Positions 1-12,710 are shown, numbered from the stretch's first letter. The stretch is DNA of 64,000 nucleotides from Bathymodiolus brooksi (GCA_963680875.1 OY804579.1:24227804-24291803); one strand, 5' to 3'. A program made the numbers and translations. Notes: generated by a model not told the origin, from the letters alone.

Positions 1-297
1 CGTCATATTCAAATAACATGTAGGTTGACGGACATATACTTATTAGAAATTGGTACACATCAGATTATCACCCGATTAATAACATAATATAAAATGTACC
101 TTTAATGGTATTTGTTATGCTCACACCTTCTCTATTTCGTTTTAATATACAGGGAGGGTTATTATTTTGTACACCAAGATTCATTCATGTACGACAGAGG
201 AGGTAAATTATTATTTGTATTAGGTGATGCATGCAGTAATGATGCGTGAATGGGTAACGGATTTGGTCAACAGTCAATATTGTGAATACACACATAC

Positions 298-490
298 ATA
301 AAGAAGAGTTTGAAGATACCAAAGGGGTAATCAAAATCCATAAATCGAAGGACAGACAAACACAGTGGCCAAAAGGACAAACAACGATCTACAAAACATA
401 CACATAAAACTAATGTGCGAGTAACACGCACCCCACTAAAAACCGGGGTGAACTCATGTGCTCCGAAAGGGTAAGCAGTTCCTACTCCAC
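298..490 (-). repeat. Penelope-like element tail repeat
   Basis: Read on the minus strand, this block runs from 'ggaactgcttacc' through 'gttgtttgtcc' to 'gattacccctttggtatctt'. The same block recurs at 3215-3435, 24705-24870, 25184-25370 and 46500-46675, and at both edges of the 55-bp array (14.56 and 19.56 kb). The copy-to-copy similarity is seen directly. Attribution to a PLE 3' region is inferred from its position downstream of the PLE reverse transcriptase relic on the same strand, and from my recollection of similar bivalve repeats. Confidence 0.6.
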
Positions 491-579
491 AGTGACACCC
501 ATCTTGTTAATCTAGTAATAAACCCGGTGATAAGTCATGAATGAGGAAAGGACCGGGAAGTGCTTACGACAAGTGGAAC

Positions 580-1350
580 ATATCCGCGGTTCTTTGTTAC
601 ACAGATATTCCATAACGATCGTGGTGGCGACCGTAATAAAAACGTAGATATCAAATTTAGTGCGCACCACGCGTTTCTGGAATAACCTTCATCGGGTACG
701 CTCAAAATGAAAAGATTGGAAAGCCCAATAATTTTAAATTTTTTGGAGCAATAAAACCAAAGGGCCTAAACAGGATAACCAAATATGAACTAAGGTCACA
801 TATGACTGAGGGAGGAGAACCTTAGTTTTATTAATAATTACATCATTTAGGAACCGAAAATTTCAGTAATACAAATATCTAATAAACCATGTCAGTGCCG
901 AACCACTGACTGCTGAGCAGATGATACCTTCGGGGACTAATTATCCACCAGCAGAGCCATCGACCCAGTGATAGCAATAAAGCGTAGATATCAAATGTAG
1001 TGTCTAATGACGCGTTTCTGGAATTACCTTCATCAGATACGCTCAAAATCGAAAGATTTAAAAGCCAAATAATATAAAGTTTTGGGAGCAATTAAACCAA
1101 AGGGCCTAAACAGGATAGCCAAAATCGTCTAAGGTCGCGTATGCCTGAAGGAGGAGAACCTTAGTTTTGTTAATAATAACATTATTTAGGAACTGTAAAT
1201 TTCAGTAATAAAAATAAATAATAAACCATGTTAGTGCCGAAGCACTGACTACTGGGCGGGTGATACCCACCAGCAGAGGAATCGACCCAGTGATAGTAGT
1301 AAAAACGTAGATATCAATCTTAGTGCACACGACGTGTTTTAAATTTTTGA
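580..1350 (-). repeat. Tandem PLE terminal repeats with hammerhead-like cores
   Basis: Three direct copies start near 640, 980 and 1303, so the periods are about 340 and 323 bp. They share 'gtagatatcaa', 'cgcgtttctgga', 'acgctcaaaat' and the 'ggaggagaacct' block; the third is cut short at about 1345. On the minus strand the copies at 658-696 and 998-1036 carry a CUGAUGA-like box followed by GAAAC, the order found in hammerhead ribozymes. PLEs are known to carry hammerheads in tandem terminal repeats, which fits the minus-strand PLE polymerase relic next door. Confidence 0.5.
998..1036 (-). ncRNA. Hammerhead ribozyme-like core (degenerate)
   Basis: On the minus strand the order is CTGATGA, AGG, a 5-nt loop, CCA, GAAA, then a GC-rich stem with a GTC/GAC pairing, and ACTA. 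Stem II retains only GG/CC, with an A-A clash next to the catalytic box, so cleavage is doubtful. The upstream copy at 658-696 has CCGATGA in place of CTGATGA but a better stem III (GCG/CGC). Identification rests on motif order plus the known association of hammerheads with PLE terminal repeats. Confidence 0.35.
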
Positions 1351-1365
1351 AGTGATGACTTCAAC

Positions 1366-2940
1366 TTAACCAATATGAACCCTTGGTTCAGTAGCTTCCT
1401 TGTTAGCAGTAAGCCTCTTATCAGGGAAATCCTTATAGGAATTCACAAGTCTTGAAATTTCAACTGAGAGATATATACTCCATATGCAGGTGCTGCATAT
1501 AAATGGAAAGTTCACAATGGGAAAATTGAAATCATATTTTTTGTCGTAAATTTTCGTTCTTAACCACCCCTCACTGTCCTCATCTAGATAGCGGAACATG
1601 AAATTAAAGGATCGGACTAGTTTCTTTTCGTTTTTCTTTTGAAGCCTCTGTATGAAGTGTGCCTCATACGAATAAAGGAACAAGTCGACGAGAAGATGAA
1701 CAGTTTGTGCCCATAGGTATGCGGACTGTCTGTTGAAAGCATAGCAAATATGTTGTCAATTAAAAACTCGAGCATTTTTGATGATATCAGTTTCAGAGAA
1801 CTGTTTGGTAAAATTATAGTGGCTTTTACAAAATCAGATCTGTCCCTTCCTAGCACATGTTATTTGTATCTACATTGGCCATTCTTTTCTATGAAACACA
1901 GTTGACCATCCCCTTGATCTGTCTTTCAGCTTAGTGTTGGGAATAGTTGTGTAGAAGGTAGAGAAGTCAAATGTTTTAATGCTATTACAGGAGGAGGTGA
2001 ACCTATATTGTATGTACTCTAAAAGATCTTTAGAGTTCTTCAGAATCCACATCTGATTCATCCATTGAGTAACTGGTGTCACAGTAACTATGAAGCCCGG
2101 TTTTGACCGCTGATAGAATATATGTTAATCATTTGGAAAGAAGTTTCGTAGAGCATTTGGCAGACCCAGCAATATAACGCTGTTTGTAAGGACACTTGTG
2201 TAATTTAGAAATCCAGTAGAGTGACGGTAGATCCAGTTCTTCATCCTTGGTTAAAATTCTAAAGCAACACAAAATAGACCTATGATTGTCCAGGATTTCC
2301 TCTTTCGTATGTGTCGTCGGGGTATATGTAGGGATGCAAAGTGAATTGTCAATACTTAATTCCGTTATCAAACAATCTACGTAATGTGATTTACACACAA
2401 CAACAAAATTGTTAGGGGCCTTGTCGGCGGAGACAATAACATATTTGTCATGGAGGAGAGACAGGTGTTTAGCAACATTTGGGTCTTTAACAATTGATAT
2501 AGAGCGAATGTTCAAAGACCCATTGAGTTTTGTAATTCTAATTTGTATTAGCGACCTCACACTCTTCACCAGTTCGGAAAGAGTATTTAAGTCCTCATTA
2601 CATGCTTAGTCAATTGTATGGCATCATCTTCGACGGAATTCGTAAGAATTTTAAAGTTATGTTTCCGGTTTATGTATTTAGGCTCACGATAGTTTGACCC
2701 TTTGGCCTCATAGAGAGGTGTTGTTGATAATGTTAAGGTCAAAGATTTTTTTTGAGAATCGTCTCCTATTTGGTTTAAAAAAGATTTTTTGGAAGATATC
2801 AACAATGTATTCTTTCTCTTGTGTACAGATGACGAAATGGAAGAGAAACAGGTGTTTAGCAACATTTGAAACTTTTAAGATTGATGTAAATCGACGAGTG
2901 CTCATTGACTCATTGAGTTTTTAATTCTAATTTGTATCAG
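1366..2940 (-). pseudogene. Penelope-like element reverse transcriptase relic
   Basis: Broken open frames on the minus strand line up as one polymerase. 2569-2129 carries 'KHLSLLHDKYVIVSADKA', 'LPSLYWISKLHKCPYKQRY' and 'IAGSAKCSTK'. 2082-1870 carries 'QMWILKNSKDLL' and motif A 'KTFDFSTFYTTIPNTKL'. 1683-1366 carries 'EGWLRTKIYDKKYDFNFP'. In working members this is a single protein that copies the element's RNA into DNA. No GIY-YIG endonuclease domain is seen. The 5' end is scrambled: the 'NVAKHL' stretch near 2460-2540 recurs near 2845-2940, a partial duplication about 380 bp apart. Many frameshifts and stops make this clearly dead. The assignment rests on recognised family motifs. Confidence 0.75.
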
Positions 2941-3214
2941 TGATTATGTTTGGGAGGAGTATTTGCTAACAATACCTATCGGCAGACAATAGTGAACCGA
3001 TAGTTGAGGGAAAGTTAGTCTCAAGACTAAGACTTGAGAACATTATTAACCTACAACGTATTTTTATGCAATATTTAGTTAATTGTCAGTCATAACAAAT
3101 AACACAGGTCGTAACAAATAAGGTCACCATTAGTCCTAGATGTTGTCTTATAAATGTTAAGTTAATACTAGAAAGTAACCATACCAAAGTAAATTTAACA
3201 ACATTACATTACAA

Positions 3215-3435
3215 CATGTTACAGCAGGAACTGCTTACCCTTCCGGAGCACCTGAGTTCATCCCCGGATTTTAGTGGGGTTCGTGTTACTCGATCTTTAG
3301 TTTTTTGTGTATGTTTTGTAGATCATTGTTTGTACTTTTGTCCTTTTTCTTCTGACCATTGTGTTGTCTGTCCTTCTTTGATATACGGATTCTGATTACC
3401 CCTTTGGTATCTTCCAGCTCTTTTTACAACATTCC
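3215..3435 (+). repeat. PLE tail repeat, plus orientation
   Basis: The block begins 'gcaggaactgcttaccc', passes 'gatcattgtttgt', and ends in 'gattacccctttggtatctt'. It is the reverse-oriented counterpart of 298-490, so the PLE relic at 0.3-2.9 kb and this copy are separate insertions. No coding frame adjoins it. Confidence 0.6.
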
Positions 3436-3499
3436 TTCTTATAATCTACTGATGTACTCCTCCTATTATTGTGTTTATTTTGTGCAATTTTTGCCTATC

Positions 3500-3700
3500 A
3501 CCAATAAAGATGTGAGTTCGAATCTCGCTCATGGCGATATGTACTCGATACATGTGAAGTGGCTTGTGGTAGGTCCGTGGTTTTCTTCAGGTGCTCCGGT
3601 ATCCTCTAACTATAAAACTGACCGCCACGATATAACTGAAATGTTGTTGAAAGTGGCGATAAACACCACAGACCTAACCCTAACACTAACCCTATAGTTA
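3500..3700 (+). mobile_element. tRNA-type SINE copy A
   Basis: A B-box-like 'gagttcgaatctc' sits at 3514-3526, followed by the shared SINE body ('gaccgccacgatataac', 'ttgaaagtggcg', 'aaacaccac'). The 5' part with the A box is missing. The tail, about 3677-3698, is a run of CCCTAA/CACTAA-type repeats. The family is shared with copies at 12.84, 19.65, 25.84, 26.79 and 34.06 kb. Confidence 0.6.
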
Positions 3701-4174
3701 CACATGCCCATCAGAATGAATAAAAGTTCTTGTTGAACTAGTCTTCTACACGTTAATCATGTATTAGTGAAGCATGTCATTCGTTAAAGATCCCCATATT
3801 ATGATCTCTATTGAATGAAGAGTAATAACTCTAAAATATAAAATGTTTATATTTTATTTATTATAATAAGAGAAAATAATGTTTTTATTTTCAAATGAAA
3901 ATATGATTAGAATGTGTGCCAAAACCTGTTTCCCATAGAACATAGAAATAATTTATACTGTAAAAGTTTAATTGTAGCATTTATTGCAAGGAAATATAGC
4001 TTCATGGCAAAAACATCCTGCCCACAAAAAGTAGAACAACAGTTGTGTATTCGGACAGTGACAGCAATTAATGAATGGAACGTTTGATTAAATGTGTTGC
4101 GTGACGTAACACAATCTTTGACGCATAGAACTACTTTGAATTTCAGGATGCTTAAGGAATATTTAAAATTTTTA

Positions 4175-4286
4175 AACAGGTTATACAATATAACATGGTT
4201 TGGGGCAGCTTACGCTTAATAAACCGCGAAGCAGTTTATGAAAAGCGTAAACTGGTCCAAACCAGGTTATACAAGTATAACCTGTT
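4175..4286. mobile_element. Foldback/MITE-like palindrome
   Basis: The outer arms 'aacaggttatac...cttacgctt' and 'aagcgtaaact...gtataacctgtt' are reverse complements over about 44 bp with a few mismatches. The central 25 bp contains a second small palindrome (ataaac.../...gtttat). The whole unit can fold into one hairpin. No target duplication was resolved. Confidence 0.5.
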
Positions 4287-4605
4287 CAACAATTTCAAAT
4301 ATTCCTTATAATTTAATTTTTACAACAAAATTTAATGATTCCTCGATTTTAATTACGATTATTTCATGTGACTATTTGAATTTGTTGTTGGCGAATGAAT
4401 ACGTTGGTGACATCACAATACCAACCCAAGTTATCAAGTATAACCAAAATTTTCTCCAGGCGGATCAGCCAATCAGATTGCAGTATTGAAATCAAATTAA
4501 ATGATTATTTATTAAGAAAAAGTAAATACATTAATGAAAATAAACACATTAGCTATATTTTGCTCAACGAAAATGTCATATAAGCGTATTATTTGTATAA
4601 ATGTG

Positions 4606-4723
4606 TTGGTAAAATTGTTTGTGGATCCTGTCTCGTCAGTTGTATAAACCACATCACTACCCGACGCCATGTGTCTCGTAATGATACAACTGGCGAGACA
4701 TGATACAAACAGCTGTACCAACA
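4606..4723. mobile_element. Foldback/MITE-like inverted repeat
   Basis: The arms around 'tgtctcgtcagttgtat' (left) and 'atacaactggcgagaca' (right) are near-perfect reverse complements. Pairing extends outward through 'gtttgt/acaaac' and 'gttggta/taccaac'. The central spacer is about 35 bp. It is non-coding. Confidence 0.5.
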
Positions 4724-5780
4724 TAATATGCATATAATGTGCATGTATTGAATGACTCTTAGTATTAATGTCTATGGACTTTTAATATTTCTTTATTGTA
4801 CAAATATCATAACATTGAGATATGAGTCTTAAATAAAATATTGAATTGGATTGAATATAGCAATTCATAAGTCAAGTCCTTCCTTTGGTCTTGTATCTTA
4901 TATTTAGCTATTCTAATTATGATCATAGCTGTATCTTACAACGTTACGCTTCAGTAATATCTCGTTTCTCTGCTTGGCTTCCATAAAGCCTCCAAATATG
5001 TTCTACTAGCTTTTTTTTTATACTTACATGAAATTATTTTTTATGTGTTGCTATTTAAAATCATTGATGCATTAATGTGTTCATTTTTGAAAGATAAATT
5101 ACAAAATATTTTGTTATTTAAAAAAAAATAATAAAATAAAGAATGCAAGCTGAGATTTATGTTGAGACGAAAATTGTTAATTATTTTTTTTCTTTAGATT
5201 TTATATAAGTTTAATATTAGTTTGTTAACCCATTTGAATACAAGAATGTAAATGAAAAAACTACACGGACTAAAGTTGGATTTAATGTTACTTGGTTTGT
5301 CATTCATTCAGTGTCGCTTCATAAGTTTAAAGGAAAGACTAATTAGAAGTTGAAATGTTTTGTTCTTACTCAGAAGAATGAATAAGGACTATTGATGATG
5401 TTTGTGTTATGCATGATCTATGTCTTCATTTTTCACCTCATGTATTACGTTTACCTATTGCCACCGTAGTACTGGCTGAACTAAGTAATACAAAGTGATA
5501 ACAAACCATCACTATTTTACATTTGTAATTTTAATGTTGTTGTTCCCCCCTTTATATGCGGGGGTTGGCGTTTTAGTGACATGTGGAAATTACTTGAATG
5601 ACCGCATCATTTCACTTAAAGACAAGGTTTGGTCCTAAAACTAGTTTAACCCCGTCACTTTTTTTTATTGAAGTACTTGTACCAAGCCAGGAAAATGAGC
5701 GCTCATGTATTTGTGTGTTATGGGTATTGATTTTGTCTCTTTCTGCAATTTTGATATAACAAATATTTGATTTTGGAATT

Positions 5781-6950
5781 GTCCCGACAGTGTGATATTT
5801 TCGACAGTGCCTTATTTTCGGAATTAAGCATTTACGACAGTGTGGCATTTTAGAAAGTATTGTGTTTCCGACAGTGTGGCATTTTAGACAGTATGATGTT
5901 TCCGACAGTGTGGCATTTTAGACAGTATGGTGTTTCCGACAGTGTAGTATCTTAGACAGTATGGTGTTTCCGACTTGTGTGGCATTTTAGACAGCATGGT
6001 GTTTCCGACTGTAGTATTTTAGACAGTATGGTGATTCCGACAGTGTAGTATTTTAGACAGTATGGTGATTCCGACAGTGTAGTATTTTAGACAGTATGGT
6101 GTTTCCGACAGTGTAGTATTTTAGACAGTATGGTGTTTCCGACAGTGTAGTATTTTAGACAGTGTGGTGCTTCCGACAGTGTAGTATTTTAGACAGTATG
6201 GTGTTTCCGACAGTGTAGTATTGTAAACAGTATGGTGTTTCCGACAGTGTAGTATTTTAGACAGTATGGTGTTTCCGACTGTGTATTATTTTAGACAGTA
6301 TGGTGTTTCCGACAGTGTAGTATTTTAGCCAGTGTGGCGTTTCCGACAGTGTGGTATTCTAGACAGTGTGTGTTTCCGACAGTGTGGCACTTTAGACAGT
6401 ATGGTGTTTCCGACAGTGCGGCATTTTAGACAGTATGGTGTTTCCGACAGTGTATTATTTTAGACAGTGTGGGGTTTCCGAGAGTGTGGTATTTTAGACA
6501 GTGCGGTATTTCCGACAGTGTAGTATTTTATACAGTATGGTGTTTCCGACAGTGTATTATTTTAGACAGTGTGGCATTTTAGACAGTATGGTGTTTCCGA
6601 CATTGTAGCATTTTAAACAGTATGGTGTTTTCGACAGTGTGGTATTTTATACAGTATGGTGTTTCCGACAGTGTGGTATTTTATACAGTATGGTGTTTTC
6701 GACAGTGTGGTATTTTATACAGCATGGTGTTTCCGACAGTGTGGTATTTTATACAGTATGGTGTTTTCGACAGTGTGGTATTTTATACAGTATGGTGTTT
6801 CCGACAGTGTGTCATTTTTATACAGTATGGTATTTCCGACAGTGTGGTATTTTAGACACTATGGTGTTTCCGACAGTGTGGTATTTTAGACAGTATGGTG
6901 TTGTCGACAGTGTGGTATTTTATACAGTATGGTGTTTCCGACAGTGTGGT
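5781..6950. repeat. 17/34-bp minisatellite
   Basis: About 34 tandem copies of a 34-bp unit that is itself two related 17-mers, 'gacagtgtggtatttta' and 'gacagtatggtgtttcc'. Copies vary by single substitutions and occasional indels. Because 34 is not a multiple of 3, the overlapping open frames at 6622-6977 are repeat translations in rotating frames and not genes. Confidence 0.9.
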
Positions 6951-7021
6951 ATCCCCCCCATGTTATTGCTACTGTAAAGATGTCTGTTTTTCATATCGTA
7001 AATTATCAACTATACTTCATT

Positions 7022-10000
7022 TTGTAATTATATATTCCATGTTATCAGATGTAATTATATATTCCATGTTATCAGATGTAATTATATAATCCATGTTATC
7101 AGATGTAATTATATATTCCATGTTATCAGATGTAATTATATATTCCATGTTATCAGATGTAATTATATATTCCATGTTATCAGATGTAATTATATATTCC
7201 ATGTTATCAGATGTAATTATATATTCCATGTTATCAGATGTAATTATATATTCCATGTTAACAGATATAATTATATATTCCATGTTATCAGATGTAATTA
7301 TATATTCCATGTTATCAGATTTAATTATATAATCCATGTTATCAGATGTAATTATATATTCCATGTTATTAGATGTAATTATATATTCCATGTTAACGGA
7401 TGTAATTATATATTCCATGTTATCAGATGTAATTATATATTCCATGTTAACAGATGTAATTATATATTCCATGTTATCAGATGTAATTATATATTCCATG
7501 TTATCAGATGTAATTATATATTCCATGTTAACAGATGTAATTATATATTCCATGTTATCAGATGTAATTATATATTCCATGTTATCAGATGTAATTGTAT
7601 ATTCCATGTTATCAGATGTAATTATATATTCCATGTTATCAGATGTAATTATATATACCATGTTATCAGATGTAATTATATATTCCATGTTATCAGATGT
7701 AATTGTATATTCCATGTTATCAGATGTAATTATATATTCCATGTTATCAGATGTAATTATATATTCCATGTTATCAGATGTAATTATATATTCCATGTTA
7801 TCAGATGTAATTATATATTCCATGTTATCAGATGTAATTATATATTCCATGTTATCAGATGTAATGATATATTCCATGTTATCAGATGTAATTATATATT
7901 CCATGTTATCAGATGTAATTATATATTCCATGTTATCAGATGTAATTATATATTCCATGTTATCAGATGTAATTATATATTCCATGTTATCAGATGTAAT
8001 TATATATTCCATGTTATCAGATGTAATTATATATTCCATGTTATCAGATGTAATTATATATTCCATGTTATCAGATGTAATTATATATTCCATGTTATCA
8101 GATGTAATTATATATTCCATGTTATCAGATGTAATTATATATTCCATGTTATCAGATGTAATTATATATTCCATGTTATCAGATGTAATTATATATTCCA
8201 TGTTATCAGATGTTATTATATATTCCATGTTATCAGATGTAATTATATATTCCATGTTATCAGATGTAATTATATATTCCATGTTATCAGATGTAATTAT
8301 ATATTCCATGTTATCAGATGTAATTATATATTCCATGTTATCAGATGTAATTATATATTCCATGTTATCAGATGTAATTATATATTCCATGTTATCAGAT
8401 GTAATTATATATTCCATGTTATCAGATGTAATTATATAATCCATGCTATCAGATGTAATTATATATTCCATGTTATCAGATGTAATTATATATTCCATGT
8501 TAACAGATGTAATTATATATTCCATGTTATCAGATGTAATTATATATTCCATGTTATCAGATGTAATTATATATTCCATGTTATCAGATGTAATTATATA
8601 TTCCATGTTATCAGATGTAATTATATATTCCATGTTATCAGATGTAATTATATATTCCATGTTATCAGATGTAATTATATATTCCATGTTATCAGATGTA
8701 ATTATATATTCCATGTTATCAGATGTAATTATATATTCCATGTTATCAGATGTAATTATATATTCCATGTTAACAGATGTAATTATATATTCCATGTTAA
8801 CAGATGTAATTATATATTCCATGTTAACAGATGTAATTATATATTCCATGTTAACAGATGTAATTATATATTCCATGTTAACAGATGTAATTATATATTC
8901 CATGTTATCAGGTGTAATTATATATTCCATGTTAACAGATGTAATTATATATTCCATGTTATCAGATGTAATTATATATTCCATGTTATCAGATGTAATT
9001 ATATATTCCATGTTATCAGATGTAATTATATATTCCATGTTATCAGATGTAATTATATATTCCATGTTAATAGATGTAATTATATATTCCATGTTAACAG
9101 ATGTAGTTATATATTCCATGTTAACAGATGTAATTATATATTCCATGTTAACAGATGTAATTATATATTCCATGTTAACAGATGTAATTATATATTCCAT
9201 GTTAACAGATGTAATTATATATTCCATGTTATCAGATGTAATTATATATTCCATGTTAACAGATGTAATTATATATTCCATGTTAACAGATGTAATTATA
9301 TATTCCATGTTATCAGATGTAATTATATATTCCATGTTATCAGATGTAATTATATATTCCATGTTAACAGATGTAATTATATATTCCATGTTATCAGATG
9401 TAGTTATATATTCCATGTTATCAGATGTAATTATATATTCCATGTTATCAGATGTAATTATATATTCCATGTTATCAGATGTAATTATATATTCCATGTT
9501 ATCAGATGTAATTATATATTCCATGTTATCAGATGTAATTATATATTCCATGTTAACAGATGTAATTATTTATTCCATGTTAACAGATGTAATTATATAT
9601 TCCATGCTAACAGATGTAATTATATATTCCATGTTAACAGATGTAATTATATATTCCATGTTAACAGATGTAATTATATATTCCATGTTATCAGATGTAA
9701 TTATATATTCCATGTTATCAGATGTAATTATAATTCCATGTTAACAGATGTAATTATATATTCCATGTTATCAGATGTAATTATATATTCCATGTTATCA
9801 GATGTAATTATATATTCCATGTTATCAGATGTAATTATATATTCAATGTTATCAGATGTAATTATATATTCCATGTTATCAGATGTAATTATATATTCCA
9901 TGTTAACAGATGTAATTATATATTCCATGTTAACAGATGTAATTATATATTCCATGTTAACAGATGTAATTATATATTCCATGTTAACAGATGTAATTAT

Positions 10001-12617
10001 ATATTCCATGTTAACAGATGTAATTATATATTCCATGTTAACAGATGTAATTATATATTCCATGTTAACAGATGTAATTATATATTCCATGTTAACAGAT
10101 GTAATTATATATTCCATGTTATCAGATGTAATTATATATTCCATGTTAACAGATGTAATTATATATTCCATGTTAACAGATGTAATTATATATTCCATGT
10201 TAACAGATGTAATTATATATTCCATGTTATCAGATGTAATTATATATTCCATGTTATCAGATGTAATTATATATTCCATGTTATCAGATGTAATTATATA
10301 TTCCATGTTATCAGATGTAATTATATATTCCATGTTATCAGATGTAATTATATATTCCATGTTATCAGATGTAATTATATATTCCATGTTATCAGATGTA
10401 ATTATATATTCCATGTTAACAGATGTAATTATATATTCCATGTTATCAGATGTAATTATATATTCCATGTTATCAGATGTAATTATATATTCCATGTTAT
10501 CAGATGTAATTATATATTCCATGTTAACATATGTAATTATATATTCCATGTTATCAGATGTAATTATATATTCCATGTTATCAGATGTAATTATATATTC
10601 CATGTTATCAGATGTAATTATATATTCCATGTTATCAGATGTAATTATATATTCCATGTTATCAGATGTAATTATATATTCCATGTTATCAGATGTAATT
10701 ATATATTCCATGTTATCAGATGTAATTATATATTCCATGTTATCAGATGTAATTATATATTCCATGTTATCAGATGTAATTATATATTCCATGTTATCAG
10801 ATGTAATTATATATTCCATGTTATCAGATGTAATTATATATTCCATGTTATCAGATGTAATTATATATTCCATGTTATCAGATGTAATTATATATTCCAT
10901 GTTATCAGATGTAATTATATATTCCATGTTATCAGATGTAATTATATATTCCATGTTATCAGATGTAATTATATATTCCATGTTATCAGATGTAATTATA
11001 TATTCCATGTTATCAGATGTAATTATATATTCCATGTTATCAGATGTAATTATATATTCCATGTTATCAGATGTAATTATATATTCCATGTTATCAGATG
11101 TAATTATATAATCCATGTTATCAGATGTAATTATATATTCCATGTTATCAGATGTAATTATATATTCCATGTTATCAGATGTAATTATATATTCCATGTT
11201 ATCAGATGTAATTATATATTCCATGTTATCAGATGTAATTATATATTCCATGTTATCAGATGTAATTATATATTCCATGTTATCAGATGTAATTATATAT
11301 TCCATGTTATCAGATGTAATTATATATTCCATGTTATCAGATGTAATTAATATTCCATGTTATCAGATGTAATTATATATTCCATGTTATCAGATGTAAT
11401 TATATATTCCATGTTATCAGATGTAATTATATATTCCATGTTAACAGATGTAATTATATATTCCATGTTAACAGATGTAATTATATATTCCATGTTAACA
11501 GATGTAATTATATATTCCATGTTAACAGATGTAATTATATATTCCATGTTAACAGATGTAATTATATATTCCATGTTATCAGATGTAATTATATATTCCA
11601 TGTTAACAGATGTAATTATATATTCCATGTTATCAGATGTAATTATATATTCCATGTTATCAGATGTAATTATATATTCCATGTTATCAGATGTAATTAT
11701 ATATTCCATGTTATCAGATGTAATTATATATTCCATGTTATCAGATGTAATTATATATTCCATGTTATCAGATGTAATTATATATTCCATGTTAACAGAT
11801 GTAATTATATATTCCATGTTATCAGATGTAGTTATATATTCCATGTTAACAGATGTAATTATATATTCCATGTTAACAGATGTAGTTATATATTCCATGT
11901 TAACAGATGTAATTATATATTCCATGTTAACAGATGTAATTATATATTCCATGTTAACAGATGTAATTATATATTCCATGTTAACAGATGTAATTATATA
12001 TTCCATGTTATCAGATGTAATTATATATTCCATGTTAACAGATGTAATTATATATTCCATGTTAACAGATGTAATTATATATTCCATGTTATCAGATGTA
12101 ATTATATATTCCATGTTATCAAGATGTAATTATATATTCCATGTTATCAGATGTAATTATATATTCCATGTTATCAGATGTAATTATATATTCCATGTTA
12201 TCAGATGTAATTATATATTCCATGTTATCAGATGTAATTATATATTCCAGGTTATCAGATGTAATTATATATTCCAGGTTATCAGATGTAATTATATATT
12301 CCATGTTATCAGATGTAATTATATATTCCATGTTATCAGATGTAATTATATATTCCATGTTATCAGATGTAATTATATATTCCATGTTATCAGATGTAAT
12401 TATATATTCCATGTTAACAGATGTAATTATATATTCCATGTTATCAGATGTAATTATATATTCCATGTTATCAGATGTAATTATATATTCCATGTTAACA
12501 GATGTAATTATATATTCCATGTTATCAGATGTAATTATATATTCCATGTTAACAGATGTAATTATATATTCCATGTTATCAGATGTTATTATATATTCCA
12601 TGTTAACAGATGTTTTC
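7022..12617. repeat. 27-bp minisatellite, about 207 copies
   Basis: The unit reads 'atgttatcag' + 'atgtaattat' + 'atattcc'. The commonest variant replaces TTATCAG by TTAACAG. Since 27 bp is 9 codons and neither strand has a stop in the main phase, both strands stay open for kilobases (up to 844 codons on minus, 7017-9551). Breaks come from single events: 'ataatcc' variants near 7086, 7330, 8437 and 11109, short deletions near 9731 and 11347, and a one-base insertion near 12121. Runs of TTAACAG monomers recur near 8.77, 9.10, 9.55, 9.90, 11.43 and 11.87 kb, suggesting block duplication. I see no reason to call it a gene. Confidence 0.95.
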
Positions 12618-12624
12618 TTACTAT

Positions 12625-12710
12625 AATAAAAACGTTAAAATCTAATATTTGGTGCAAACGACGGTTTCTGGATATTACCCTTCACTAACTAGGCTAAAGG
12701 TCAAAAGATC
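12625..12710 (-). repeat. PLE terminal-repeat relic abutting the 27-bp array
   Basis: On the minus strand 'ccagaaac' with an upstream 'agtgaaggg' and a downstream 'gtttgcacc' matches the order of the PLE terminal repeats at 0.64 and 0.98 kb. The CTGATGA box is lost. It directly follows the last 27-bp monomer. Confidence 0.35.

Larger units (their letters stand above)
3700..5780. other. No gene seen; two foldback elements inside
   Basis: AT-rich sequence with only short, unconvincing frames. Apart from the foldbacks at 4175-4286 and 4606-4723 I recognise nothing here. Confidence 0.5.

Noticed and set aside
3514..3526. tRNA gene at the B-box-like sequence
   Set aside because: No A box or cloverleaf can be formed around it, and the body matches the dispersed SINE family.
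6622..6977. Overlapping frames with 'VWYFIQYG'-type repeats
   Set aside because: Rotating-frame translations of the 34-bp minisatellite.
7017..12688. Very long open frames on both strands (up to 844 codons)
   Set aside because: They are translations of the 27-bp repeat, whose length is a multiple of 3 and whose sequence lacks stops. Both strands are equally open, so no coding signal is implied.
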